Part shown: positions 53,000 through 63,252 of the stretch, piece by piece | Position numbering within the stretch: the first letter of the stretch is position 1 | Layout: each line of letters opens with the position of its first letter | Origin: Pseudoips prasinana | Taxonomy: Eukaryota > Arthropoda > Insecta > Lepidoptera > Nolidae | Reading direction: 5' to 3' | DNA: 64,000 nt | Assembly: GCA_951640165.1 (NCBI GenBank) | Contig: OX621252.1 | Location: forward strand, 30,711,934 to 30,775,933 | The notes under the pieces: generated by a model | Seen by the model: the letters and a program-made list of their open reading frames with translations, nothing else | What the model was told of the DNA's origin: nothing | Databases searched by the model: none | Made by a program: the position numbers and the translations under genes

Positions 53000-53940
53000 T
53001 TAGTTATAATCTGGAGTAAGGCAGGGGGGGATTACCTCGCCTGCTCTTTTTAATGTATATGTCAATAGGTTGATTAATGAGCTCAGCAGCGCTGGAGTTG
53101 GTTGTTCTGTTGACGGTACCTTTGTGAACAACATAAGTTACGCTGACGATATGGTGCTTTTGTGTCCATCAAATAGTGCACTTAATAAACTTTTGGGCAT
53201 CTGTGAGCGATTTGCTGTGGCTCATGGTCTTAGGTACAACACAACTAAGAGTGTTCAAGGCAGGTAATAAGTCTTACAAAGTACCTCCAGTAACGCTCAA
53301 TGGGACCCCAATAGCACAAGTAAACAGCTTTAAGTACCTGGGACACTGGGTTACGGAGTCGCTGAAGGATGACCTGGATATGGAACGGGAACGCAGGGCT
53401 CTGTGCATTCGAGCTAATATGCTTTCCCGCAGGTTTGCCCGCTGTTCTAAACAAGCAAAATCACGCTTTTCAAAGCATATTGTCATTCTTTGTACACGTG
53501 CAGCCTGTGGATGAATTACACTCAAGGAGCATACAGGACCCTGCGTACCCAATATAATAATGCCTTCAGGGCGCTGTTGGGGCTGCGACGCCACTGTAGT
53601 GCCTCAGGGATGTTGGCCGCAGCTGGGGTTGATAGCTTTTCGGCTATCATCAGAAAACGTATAGCGTCCCTATTACAGTGGGTTCGTGGCAGTTCCAACA
53701 GCCTCCTGAAGACTGTGGCGAACAGACTTGACGTGGACAGTGCTACTATGCAGCACTGGACACGCGTACACATAATCAAGGATACCGCAATTACATATAA
53801 TCGGTATGTGTAATAGTGGTATCCTGTTATGTTCTTATTTGAATGTAAATCTTAATATAAGTATTACTAACATAGTTTTTTAAGATTACTGTTACTAACA
53901 CTATGGATTCCGGTCCGAAATAAACAAATTTTATTTTATT
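53000..53940 (+). pseudogene. 5'-truncated LINE: RT C-half with YADD, two frameshifts
   Basis: It opens inside the RT domain at 'VRQGGITSPALFNVYVNRL' (about 53018), then 'NNISYADDMVLL' (catalytic YADD). After a frameshift near 53245 comes 'NSFKYLGHWVTESLKDDLDM'. After another near 53490 comes 'SLWMNYTQGAYRTLR', with coding to a stop at 53811. The 3' end has 'gaaataaacaaatttta' (poly(A) signal) and an (attt)n tail. The RT wording differs from both other LINEs. It resembles the RTE/Proto2-like group, by recall only. Confidence 0.75.
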
Positions 53941-54193
53941 TTTATTTATTTATAAGACCAATTAAATGAACCAACTTTACTGCGAATAAAGAATATATAA
54001 CTCTACAGCCATCTATTGGTACGATGAGTGAACTAATTAAAAAATATATATAATTATTTATTTTCGTTTTTGGTAGTTAGCAGTCAGGGTCAATAACCAC
54101 TAGAATTACAGGCCATAATGAAATATGCTACGACAATAAGAAAGTAAGTTTGAAAAAGAGGTACCAGTCGTGAACCTTGTAAAACTATATAGG

Positions 54194-54331
54194 TACAGAC
54201 GCTAGCACATCAAGCTACCCCTATCTGTCAAAATTCCCCAATTGAAAGTAAACTTATGCTTTTGTTATAAAGTTGGAAATCTATAAAAGAAATTTGACGG
54301 ATTGGGGTAGCTGGATGTGATGGCGTCTGTA
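54194..54331. mobile_element. MITE P, copy 3
   Basis: TACAGACGCTAGCACATC to GATGTGATGGCGTCTGTA with palindromic interior, TA edges. Confidence 0.9.
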
Positions 54332-54404
54332 TATAATTTCAATTTGTTGTTATAATTTATTAAATAATGAAATAGTAAAGAATAAGGAAAAAAATATGTA
54401 AGTG

Positions 54405-57400
54405 GTTAACATTATTTGAGAATTTTTTCATTACGATATTTTTATCATTCTTATGTCAGGCAAATCATCATCATCCTCATATCAGCCGAAAGACGTCCAC
54501 TGCTGGACAAAGGCCTCCCTCAAAGATCTCCACAATTGCCGGTCTTGCGCTATCCGCATCCAGCGTTTTCCAGCGACCCGCACAAGATCATCGGTCCATC
54601 TTGTAGGGGGCCTGCCCACGCTGCGTCTTCCGGTGCGTGGTCGCCACTCGAGAACCTTTCTGCCCCAGCGGCCGTCGGCTCTACGAGCTATGTGCCCTGC
54701 CCACTGCCACTTCAGCTTGGCAATTCTTAGGGCTATGTCGGTGACTTTGGTTCGCCTGCGGATCTCATCATTTCTGATTCGATCTCGCAGGGAAACTCCA
54801 AGCATAGCCCTTTCCATTGCTCTTTGGGTGACCTTGAGCCGCCTGATAAGGCCCATAGTTAGCGACCACGTCTCTGTTCCGTAAGTCATCACTGGCAACA
54901 CACACTGGTCGAAGACTTTCGACTTGAGACACTGCGGTATTTGGGACGAGAAGATATTACGTAGCTTCCCGAACGCTGCCCAGCCGAGTTGGATTCTACG
55001 ATTGACCTCCTTCTCGAAGTTGGACCTACCTAGTTGGATGGTCTGTCCTAGGTAAATATAGTTCTCTACAACTTCGAGTGCAGAGTCTCCAACCTTAACT
55101 AGAGTGGGTGCAACATGGATGTTTGACATAATTTTCGTCTTATCCATGTTCATTTTCAGACCCACTTGTTGAGAGACTCTGCTGAGGCCATCGAGCATTG
55201 TACCGAGGTCGTCAAGGGTCTCAGCCATGACTACTATATCGTCGGCAAATCGAAGGTGGGTGATGTACTCGCCATTGACATTGATGCCAAAGCCTTTCCA
55301 GTCCAGAAGCTTGAAGGCATCTTCCAATGCAGCGGTGAACAGTTTCGGAGATATAACATCTCCCTGTCTCACACCTCGCTGCAAGTGGATAGGTTTCGAG
55401 TTCTGGTCCTGGAGTCGCACTGACATAGTGGCGTTTTCGTACAAACACTTTAACACCTCGATATACCGGCAGTCGATTTGGCACCTTTGGAGAGACCTCA
55501 GTACGGCCCAAGTTTCGATCGAATCGAAGGCTTTCTCATAGTCCACAAACGCTAAGCATAATGGCTGGTTATACTCTTCGGTCTTCTGTATAACCTGCCG
55601 CAGCGTATGTATGTGGTCTATGGTACTAAAGCCTTTACGGAAACTGGCTTGTTCGGGAGGCTGGAAGTCGTCAAACCTGCGTGCGAGACGATTCGTAATG
55701 ACCCTCGAAAACAACTTGTAAACATGGCTCAGCAGTGTGATGGGTCTGTAATTCTTCAAGAGGGTTTTATCGCCCTTTTTGAAGAAGAGCACCACCACAC
55801 CCCTGTGCCATGCTTTTGGCGTTTGACCTTCTAGTATGACGGAGTTAAATAACTTCTGAAGGGCCCGTAGGATTGGTGTACCACCCGCCTTCAGAAGCTC
55901 TGCCGTAATTCCATCATCACCAGGCGCCTTGTTGTTCTTAAGCTGTTCGAGAGCCATTCTAATCTCGCACAGGCTGACGTCCGGGATGTCGTCGGTGAAG
56001 TGTTGGGTTAGTCGTGCTCTGGGATCTGAGGCACAACTATCGACAGGTGACTGGGTTTTCGCATACAGCTGTCCATAGAACCTCTCGATCTCTCCCAGCA
56101 ACTCAGGTTTAGACGTGACGATTCTGCCGTCCTCAGTCTTCAGCTTCGTCAGTTGGCTCTGTCCAACAGACAGTTCTCTTGCAAACACTTTAGAGCCTTT
56201 GTTCCGCTCAATGGCTTCTTTAATACAATTTGTATTAAATTGGCGCGTGTCGCGTGTCAAAGACTTTGAGATCTGTCTGTTGAGCTGCCGGTATCTGGTA
56301 GCATCATCAGAGGATGTCAGAACCATTTTCCGTCTTTCGTCCATAACCTGCAGGGTATAGTCAGAGATCTTTTTGGTTCTGTTTGTACGGTGGGCCTTGA
56401 AGACCTTAGACCCAGCCGTATGGACAGCTTCTACGAGCCTGTCGTGGTATAAGTCCACTTCCTCGCAATCTGCTAGGCATTTGAAACGGTTTTGCAGTTC
56501 GAGCTGAAAGGGTTCAGGGTTTTGGATGTGGATGGATAAAGGTCGGAGCGTAGACTTTATTAGTCGGGACCTCTGGAGCTTGACATTTAGGTTCAATGAG
56601 CCTCTCACCAGTCTGTGATCGCTCCCGGTTTTAACCGTATTGATCACTGAGACGTCATTGAACACCTGTCTACTCGTCGACAAGATAAAGTCTATCTCGT
56701 TTTTTGTTTTACCATCGGGGCTTACCCAGGTCCATTTGCGGTTTTCCGACTTCTTGAAAAAGGAGTTCATCATAAAGAGTCCCTCCTTCTCCATGAAGTC
56801 GGCCAACATTTGGCCCCGGGGATTCCGGTCTCCAGTTCCAAATTGCCCCACTTTCAGCTCATTCCCGAATCGTTTACCCAGCTTCGCGTTAAAGTCCCCC
56901 ATGACCACAGTGAAATAAGAGTTCGAGGTATGTATGGCTCTAGAAATATCCTCATACATGACCTCAACCTCATCGTCGGAGTGCGTCGAAGTCGGCGCGT
57001 AAACCTGTATGACCTTCAACGAATACCGCTTGGTAATTCTGAGTATAAGGTACGCAACCCTAGTCGACACACTCGCGATTTTCACTATGTTGTGGACGAG
57101 GGACTTGTGGACTATGAACCCAACACCACCTTGGGAGAGTTGGTCGCCTTCCCGGAAATAGAACAGATTCCCGGATTTCAGGATTATCGTGTCCTCCTTC
57201 TCTCTTCGGACTTCCGATAATCCTATTATGTCCCAATGTAACCTGCTCAATTCTTCCTCCAGTTCGATCATCTTCTCGTCGGTCCGCAATGTGCGTGTGT
57301 TGTATGTTGCCAGGGCCAGAGGTCGTCGGTTTTGGTAACGCGGAATCTGCCGGGGATTCTTAGCACCCCCTGCCCTGCCGTAACCACGGCTGTTACCACG

Positions 57401-57702
57401 GCTGGGAATAGCAGGGCTGCCGGGGACTGGGGGCCGCGGTTTAATTGTGTCCTTCATTTGAGGGGATCTGCCATAATCGCCACGCTTGGCAAACGGGTTG
57501 GCGATCGCAGTAAGGTAGAAATTGGTACTCATGAGAACGCTGCTGCCCATTCTCTGGAATATATTCCTCGGGACGACTTCTACGTCCCCCCACGGGATGA
57601 GAGGGGGTGGTGATATTCTCTAGGCCGTCACCACACAGCCAGTTAACATTATTTGAGAATTTTTTCATTACGATATTTTTATCATTCTTATGTCAGGCAA
57701 AT
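54405..57702 (-). mobile_element. Full-length RTE-like LINE with 61-bp target duplication
   Basis: The 61 bases at 54405-54465 (starting 'gttaacattatttgag', ending 'tgtcaggcaaat') are exactly repeated at 57642-57702. The element proper is 54466-57641, minus strand, 3176 bp. It has a short 5' leader, a single ORF, then an immediate 3' end with an (atgatg)-type tail. The perfect duplication and intact ORF indicate a recent, possibly still mobile, insertion. At least ten truncated relatives lie in the window. Confidence 0.95.
54482..57550 (-). CDS. RTE ORF: AP-like endonuclease plus reverse transcriptase, intact
   Basis: A 1022-residue protein that would nick the target and reverse-transcribe its own RNA. 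Endonuclease, residues about 77-315: 'TYNTRTL' (82-88), 'LSEVR' with catalytic E113, 'VYAPT' (183-187), 'GDFNAK' (218-223), D287 in 'IDFIL', and the closing 'SDHRLV' (310-315). Reverse transcriptase, about 535-800: 'NKAPGDDG' (540-547), 'NYRPITLL' (600-607), 'FVDYEKAFD' (668-676), 'RGVRQGDVISP' (725-735) and 'LRFADDIVV' (766-774) with catalytic DD. The C-terminus is basic and Trp-rich ('RPPTRWTDDLVRVAGKRWMR'). All catalytic positions I can place are present. The Met at 57550 follows a leader of about 90 nt. The stop TGA lies just 17 nt from the element end. Frames on the plus strand in this interval are shadows. Confidence 0.95.
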   Translation of the reverse strand: MGSSVLMSTNFYLTAIANPFAKRGDYGRSPQMKDTIKPRPPVPGSPAIPSRGNSRGYGRAGGAKNPRQIPRYQNRRPLALATYNTRTLRTDEKMIELEEELSRLHWDIIGLSEVRREKEDTIILKSGNLFYFREGDQLSQGGVGFIVHKSLVHNIVKIASVSTRVAYLILRITKRYSLKVIQVYAPTSTHSDDEVEVMYEDISRAIHTSNSYFTVVMGDFNAKLGKRFGNELKVGQFGTGDRNPRGQMLADFMEKEGLFMMNSFFKKSENRKWTWVSPDGKTKNEIDFILSTSRQVFNDVSVINTVKTGSDHRLVRGSLNLNVKLQRSRLIKSTLRPLSIHIQNPEPFQLELQNRFKCLADCEEVDLYHDRLVEAVHTAGSKVFKAHRTNRTKKISDYTLQVMDERRKMVLTSSDDATRYRQLNRQISKSLTRDTRQFNTNCIKEAIERNKGSKVFARELSVGQSQLTKLKTEDGRIVTSKPELLGEIERFYGQLYAKTQSPVDSCASDPRARLTQHFTDDIPDVSLCEIRMALEQLKNNKAPGDDGITAELLKAGGTPILRALQKLFNSVILEGQTPKAWHRGVVVLFFKKGDKTLLKNYRPITLLSHVYKLFSRVITNRLARRFDDFQPPEQASFRKGFSTIDHIHTLRQVIQKTEEYNQPLCLAFVDYEKAFDSIETWAVLRSLQRCQIDCRYIEVLKCLYENATMSVRLQDQNSKPIHLQRGVRQGDVISPKLFTAALEDAFKLLDWKGFGINVNGEYITHLRFADDIVVMAETLDDLGTMLDGLSRVSQQVGLKMNMDKTKIMSNIHVAPTLVKVGDSALEVVENYIYLGQTIQLGRSNFEKEVNRRIQLGWAAFGKLRNIFSSQIPQCLKSKVFDQCVLPVMTYGTETWSLTMGLIRRLKVTQRAMERAMLGVSLRDRIRNDEIRRRTKVTDIALRIAKLKWQWAGHIARRADGRWGRKVLEWRPRTGRRSVGRPPTRWTDDLVRVAGKRWMRIAQDRQLWRSLREAFVQQWTSFG

Positions 57703-57937
57703 ATATTATTGTAATATATCTTTTATTAGTTTTAGATCTTGTCCTCAAAAATCTTTTTGAGTATATACTCGTAGTAAGCTTATTCAATGAGTAACTTGTT
57801 AAGATTTACTTTAAAGACTTTGGGCTCTTGTTGTACACTTTTATTTCCATTGTGGAACGTCGGCAAGGAGGAAGTTGGTAGAGCCAATATATAAATAATA
57901 AATGTTTATGATTAATATGTTTATAATTAATCGAGAG

Positions 57938-58225
57938 GTAGGGCAGCGTTCATTCGCTCAAAGAGCAGCCCTACTGGGGAAGTACCTCCACCTTACAGAA
58001 GACATTCCTTAATAATAACACTAACAATTTTAATGTTGTGTTTCTGCGTGTAAGTAAGATCGCCAGAGCTCATCGTAGGTAGGGGGAAGGGTCAGCAACA
58101 CTTGTTTGCTGACTCTTAAAGGCCGGCAACTCACCCGCGACCCCTCTGGTGTTGCGAGTGTCCATGGGCGGCGGTGATCACTTACCATCAGGTGACCGGC
58201 TTTCTCGTTTGAAGACCCCTGATCA
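57938..58225 (+). mobile_element. Retroposon E, copy 4 (plus orientation, A-tail)
   Basis: It starts 'gagaggtagggcagcgttc' and ends in an A-run after 'gaagacccctgatc'. Together with copies 2 and 3 it fixes both ends of the family. Confidence 0.88.
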
Positions 58226-58440
58226 AAAAAAATAGTTGGTGGTCGTAGTAGACTCGGTTCTAAAAGAAGTTTATACTGACAATTTTAACAGCGCCCACTT
58301 AAACAAAATTCCTATTACATTTCATCACCACTATAAATGTGACTCATTCATTCAGTCAGCATTTCCCTCTCATTATCTTGCTGCGTCTATGATGGCGACG
58401 AATGTCTTTATTCCATCTCATCCTATAAGGAGCGTAGAAG
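58226..58440. other. Spacer with RTE-N leader scrap
   Basis: 'ccatctcatcctataaggag' and 'cgtagaagtcc' at 58413-58440 is a piece of RTE-N leader. The rest is unassigned. Confidence 0.4.
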
Positions 58441-58528
58441 TCCATCATCATCATCATCATATCATCTGAAAGACGTCCACTGCTGGACAAAGGCCTCCCC
58501 CAAAGATATCCACAATAACCGGTCCTGC
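58441..58528 (-). mobile_element. RTE LINE tail fragment
   Basis: A (tcatca)n run, then 'tgaaagacgtccactgctgg' and 'cctcccccaaagatatcc'. Confidence 0.82.
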
Positions 58529-58675
58529 CTTATTGTGGAAGTAGAAGTCCATAGGCTACCGTAATCCGTAACTATTGGGCGAGTCACTTTGGAGACTTAG
58601 TTGTATATTAAAAATGCTCGTTTGTTGGCCTAGCGCCAGTTAAGGTCCAGAGTCATAATCCCGGGTATGAAAAAA

Positions 58676-59035
58676 AAACGACCAAGTGCGAGTCGGACTC
58701 GAGCACGAAGGGTTTCGTACCAATATCTATAAAAACGAGCAAAAAATTCACTTGTGTTGTATGGGAGCCCCCTTAAATATTTATTTTATTTTATTTTTTA
58801 ATATTTTTTCTGGTTTTGTTATAGCGGCAACAGAAATACATCACTACAGACTCTCACAAGGACCGTTTTACTTTCAAGCAATTTGTAAACCTGCTGTTTT
58901 CTGTAATTCCTTGTGAGATGTGAATAAACATTTATTATCATCTGTGAAAAATGAAATACAGCCTGGTGACAGACGGACAGACAGCAAAGTCTTAGTAATA
59001 GGGTCCCGTTTAACCCTTTCGTTACGGAACCCTAA
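58676..59035 (+). repeat. Repeat W, copy 3, with an 86-97 bp insertion
   Basis: W sequence is interrupted after 'caacagaaatacatc' by about 58843-58938 and resumes 'atctgtgaaaaatg'. The insert begins and ends with an inverted 'tctcacaagg' / 'ccttgtgaga' and includes 'gtgaataaacattt'. Confidence 0.75.
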
Positions 59036-59164
59036 AAAGCTAGATTTTTTGGCAGAAAAGCCATCCAGTATTAGAAACACAGAGTCAAGACACAAACAGA
59101 CTTTTTACAACTTTATAAGCTCGTTAAGGTGTCAATCCTGCGTATTATCTTTTCCTGATCTTAT

Positions 59165-59280
59165 TCAATAGCTGTTCCATCTGATTATGAGGAATAGAGA
59201 GTACACTTATGTTTGCAGCACTGCACTATAATATATTCTGCACAGTTGGTCAGTCTTCGTTTAAATAAGGCATCGTCCCG
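59165..59280 (+). mobile_element. SINE-C, tail fragment
   Basis: 'ctgttccatctgattatgag', 'gcactataatatattctgc' and 'gttggtcagtcttcg' match the SINE-C 3' half with many changes. Confidence 0.6.
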
Positions 59281-59817
59281 TTCTGTTAATTATATAAAAG
59301 TATATATAGAAATGTTATAAAAATATATTCAAAGATTTTAAAACAAAAATCTGAATTGCTTAATAAAGTACCTTTCGCATGGATCAGTAACTTAAATAAT
59401 TTTGATTAAAATATTCATAATCTGAATTTAAATGCAAAATTATTCAGTATATTTTTCTCTAGACACCAATATCAAGTCTAATAGAATAATCAGACTTTTA
59501 ATTAAATTTGTTAGTTACGGGTTTGTTAACAAACTAATCTTGAGAGGAAAAAACTAGAATTGAACTTTGAATGAGTATATACTGGATGGAAAGGTCTAAA
59601 TTAGTTTTAAACCTTTTAGCTAACCCAAACGTAGAATATATACCTGTCTGTTAATAAAGTTTCCTTAAATTAATATACTTCTAGCCGTTCAGAAATCCAA
59701 ATAATATTAAATCTATTAATTGAAAATCTGGACTGTGGTGTTTTGTAGGGAACCAAAATGAAAGGCCTCGTTTCAGTTATAGGTATATTTTGTGACCGTA
59801 AGATAGGTACAGACGCC
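59281..59817. other. Unassigned AT-rich spacer
   Basis: No structure recognised. Confidence 0.35.
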
Positions 59818-59957
59818 AGCACACCAACCTGTCAAATTTGTACCCCAATCTGTCAAATTTATTTTATAGATTTTCAACTTTATCACATCAGCATAATGTT
59901 CACCTTCAATTGGGGAAATTTTACAGATTGGAGTAGCTTGATGTGCTGGCGTCTGTA
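59818..59957. mobile_element. MITE P, copy 4
   Basis: TACAGACGCCAGCACACC to GATGTGCTGGCGTCTGTA. A short internal duplication repeats 'ctgtcaaattt' in the left arm. Confidence 0.88.
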
Positions 59958-60111
59958 CGTTAGTTAAAAAGTCGCCTACCCGGCTAATCAATCGAAATCT
60001 AAGATAATATCGTAGAAAAAGACATGTGTATATGAAAGCTAACTGACCAACATTCAAAATACACAAACGAAAAAATAATTTCCTATACAAGAATGGCGAT
60101 CGGTTTTATAT

Positions 60112-60410
60112 AATCACTGCCCCGCGGTTTTACCCACGTTAAATTTTATAAATTATCAAAGCACCTCCCCCGTAAGCGATAGCGTGATAATATGTAGCCT
60201 ATATGTTATATATGATAAATTTGAAGTAAACCCATGCAGTAGTTTTTGAGTTTAGCCCGGACATACATACAGACAAACAGACACACAGACAAAAATTCTA
60301 TAAACTATATTTTTGGCTTCGATATTAATTGTAGATCACGCCCCAAGTATCCTTTTTAAAAATATTCAATGTACAGGTTTGAATTTCCTACGATTTTATT
60401 ATATGTATGA
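60112..60410 (-). mobile_element. Helitron-like element, reverse
   Basis: It matches 52556-52904 reversed: 'gccccgcggttttaccc', 'agcgtgataatatgtagcc', 'gtagatcacgccccaag'. The terminal CTAGT is lost ('aatcactgcccc'). Confidence 0.6.
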
Positions 60411-60908
60411 ATAGAACGTTACGTCGACTGTTTATTTAACACATTGTATAGGTATATACATTATATTAAGATGTTAAGGTATAACATTTATTTTACCACT
60501 TATTTTTGTACTATCAACATATTTTATCACTAAAGTAAATAATACATGACGTACAAGCGAGTAATCTTAAATACACATTAGACTTTTGACTAGTAGCAAT
60601 AAATACATATTTACGTATATAAATCTAATAACAAATACCCAAATTTGTTGATATATTATTATAATACAATCTTATTTATCCAAGTAACCAAGACTCATTG
60701 TGTTATTATTACACAAAAAACTTATTCTATGTTAGGAAAAAGACTGTTAACAAAACAAAAGAATGTTATATTAATCCACTATCGCCTCCACTAAGCAAAG
60801 GTGGAACAGTATTTCATGGAGAGGCATTCAAGTCTACCTGCAACCATAGTCAATATTCTGCTAGAGCGACCAATCTGGCATCGGCAAACCAAAAACATAA
60901 TCATAACA
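60411..60908 (-). other. Presumed 3' UTR/flank of the Kir gene
   Basis: Downstream of the Kir stop codon. On the minus strand AATAAA hexamers occur at 60487-60492 and 60431-60436, either of which could end the transcript. No other gene. This is inference from position alone. Confidence 0.4.
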
Positions 60909-61969
60909 TTATCTTAAGGTACTTTCTAGCTCAAATAAAGATAATATCGAAGTAAATTCATTTGCTGAACACAATGGAGTGTCGACTTTTTCTGTATGGC
61001 TCAATTTTGAAAAGTTAACATTATACACATTAAAATTTCTATCATTACTAACCATAGGCTTAAAGCGATGTCCCCATAAAATATCAGGACCAGTATAGCT
61101 CGTTCTTGCCTGCACTTGTTGCCCAGTAGATTCAATAACACCTTCAAAAACTGCTAATATTTCAAACGTTCCAACTAACAGATCTGCTGCAGATATGTTG
61201 AATAAGGGACTCTTTTCATCAATAATATGTATCCCAGATACAGGCCATAAGAAAAATGTAGAATCACAACCATCCATTTCTATATCCAATTCAGTCTGTT
61301 CGTAATCTTCATCGTTTGTTGCATGAAAACCAGATCGTAATACGTATGCTGAAAGTTTGATATTCAATAACCTTGCCTTCCTCATATCACCTACTCTAAA
61401 TATCATACATAGCTTCCCATCTCTTATAGTAACGACAGATTTTTTGCTGAATAGAATTGTTTGAGTTCTAGATTTTGGTCTAGTTAATTTTGCGAATAAA
61501 ATACCAATCATAAACGCCTGAAATATAGAACTGACAATACATTGGAAGCACATTGCTGTGATTGTGTGGGGACAATCTAGAGTTATGGCCCGTTTTCCAT
61601 AAGCTACGGTAGTGTGTACTTCGATGCTGAAGAGGAAAGTTGATGTGAATCCATAAATGTTTTTAACGCAAGGAGTCCATTTGGTAACATTTTGATTTGG
61701 AGGCAAATGATCTTCAGTCAGGTCTCCATGGGCTAGTGCGATGATCCAGTATATAAAGCCAAAGAGAAGCCAGTCTATGGTAAACGCAAGGAAGAAGTGA
61801 AGAATTGTCCATCTCCAGCGAGTTTCAACCATAGTAATGAACCATCTAGAGAAAAAGCCATGGTGGTTCCAGACAAATTTATCGATGTTGAACTCGCCGT
61901 TTTTAAAGACACATCTTTTTGTTTGTTGTCGGGTTCCGCGAAGAAGGGTTTTCTTGCGTTGAAGTAATT
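60909..61969 (-). CDS. Inward-rectifier K+ channel (Kir/Irk family), last coding exon
   Basis: This exon encodes residues 45-396 of a potassium channel subunit (plus the last two bases of codon 44). Four subunits would form a plasma-membrane channel passing K+ inward. The exon starts after a 'ttatttgtag' acceptor. Seen: the N-terminal 'RCVFKNGEFNI' (62-72), the slide-helix 'RWRW' (94-97), M1 (about 98-122), 'AHGDL', and Cys144 and Cys176 for the conserved extracellular disulfide. The pore follows 'FSIEVHTT', and M2 (about 180-205) is followed by the 'RPKSR' PIP2-contact region. The cytoplasmic part includes 'DGKLCMIFRVGDMRKA' and 'DILWGHRF'. Odd points: the filter is T164-V-A-Y-G168 instead of TIGYG, and the M2 rectification site is Q194 where strong rectifiers have Asp. 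E160 and R170, the pore salt-bridge pair, are kept. Stop TAA at 60909-60911. Family certain; paralogue (possibly Irk3-like) uncertain. Confidence 0.95.
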
Positions 61970-63127
61970 CTACAAATAAAAGTAGATTATTTAAAAAATA
62001 TATATAATTAAATCACCAACACTTGTACTTGTCACTCTCACAATGAAGCGCATAAATATAGTCAAATACAATATTAAAGTAACAAAAAAAATGTAACAAC
62101 TATATTCGTGCGGTTTGTTTTAACATATTTTTTTTTTAGAAATCGTTAAATAAATAACAAATAGCAATTTACGTAGGTTATTATTATAGTAGCAAACCCA
62201 GAAATCTTTCAACAAGTATCTTAACTTAAGCGACACCTTAACCCTTGTGGGGTTCGGGCCACAGTTCAGGGGGCCGCTGAAGTAAGAAGACGGCATTTTT
62301 AAAGTGAATGTGATTACTGGCATGAACTGCATGCACGGGATCCTCACCGGCGAGGACCCTACCCTAGCTATCTTGCGGCTTTCTCTAGCTACTTAAATGG
62401 ACGACCCGGAGAAGAAAGCCAGAAGGAATCTCCGGGCTTCCTCTTTCGCCTTATTTTGTCTTTTGTTTCGATTTTGTATTTTGAAGTAAATACTTCTTTA
62501 CCCAGTTATGACTTAGGGAGTAATCTGGTGAATGCGTGACGTAAGCGTTACGAAAATTGTGATTCGGCGAGTTGAACGGAAGTTGCAAAGGATATATAAG
62601 ATAATGGAGATAGAAAGAGAGATAATTATGTTATGTATATTACTGAAGGAGATACAAGCACACATTTAAAAAAAACTTAAAACTTAACTACGTTTTGAGT
62701 TTTACTTCTGTCGTGTGTTCGAAAGCACACTCGTTTTTCTTCTCGTCTATTTATGCAAGGAGTCTTTTACTGCTTAACCAGACTACAGAGGTGAGCGCGT
62801 GCTCAAGCCTTCTAGCAAAATAAAACTACAAACTAGGTACCGGTGCCGGAAGCTCCTTTGTAGTAGGAACCTCAACTCTGGGTGGTTACTGAAGTCGAGA
62901 TGTATGAGAAGATTTTGGCGTATGGTAGGGGCGCCTGGTAGGGGCTATGGTATAGAGGCATTTTATGCATCTATCGCTCCACGTTAGCACTCGAAGACAA
63001 GTGCGTCTCGTCTGATTGAGAATTGAAAACGGCGCCTCATCGATAAGAATGCAAACAAACTTTTTGATTGGCCAGTTTTATTATAACAAAGTATCAATCA
63101 AATCCGTTCGGTATTTTTTTATGAAAA

Positions 63128-63252
63128 AGTAACAAACAACCATACATCCATACTTACAAATATTCGCATCTATCATATAATAAAATCCTTACGATTTTAT
63201 TATATGATAGATGCGAATATTTGTAAGTATGGATGTATGGATGTTTGTTACT
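63128..63252. repeat. 60-bp near-perfect palindrome with 5-bp loop
   Basis: 63128-63187 is the reverse complement of 63193-63252, with one mismatch (A versus T next to 'accatacatcc'). Loop 'cttac'. The right arm leads directly into Helitron-like body sequence ('ctttcacgccaaaactacc'). Confidence 0.93.

Noticed and set aside
54453..54884. 143-codon plus-strand frame
   Set aside because: Antisense of the RTE ORF C-terminus and 3' tail.
62799..62987. 62-codon basic frame in the Kir intron
   Set aside because: Intronic, on the opposite strand, and without recognisable content.
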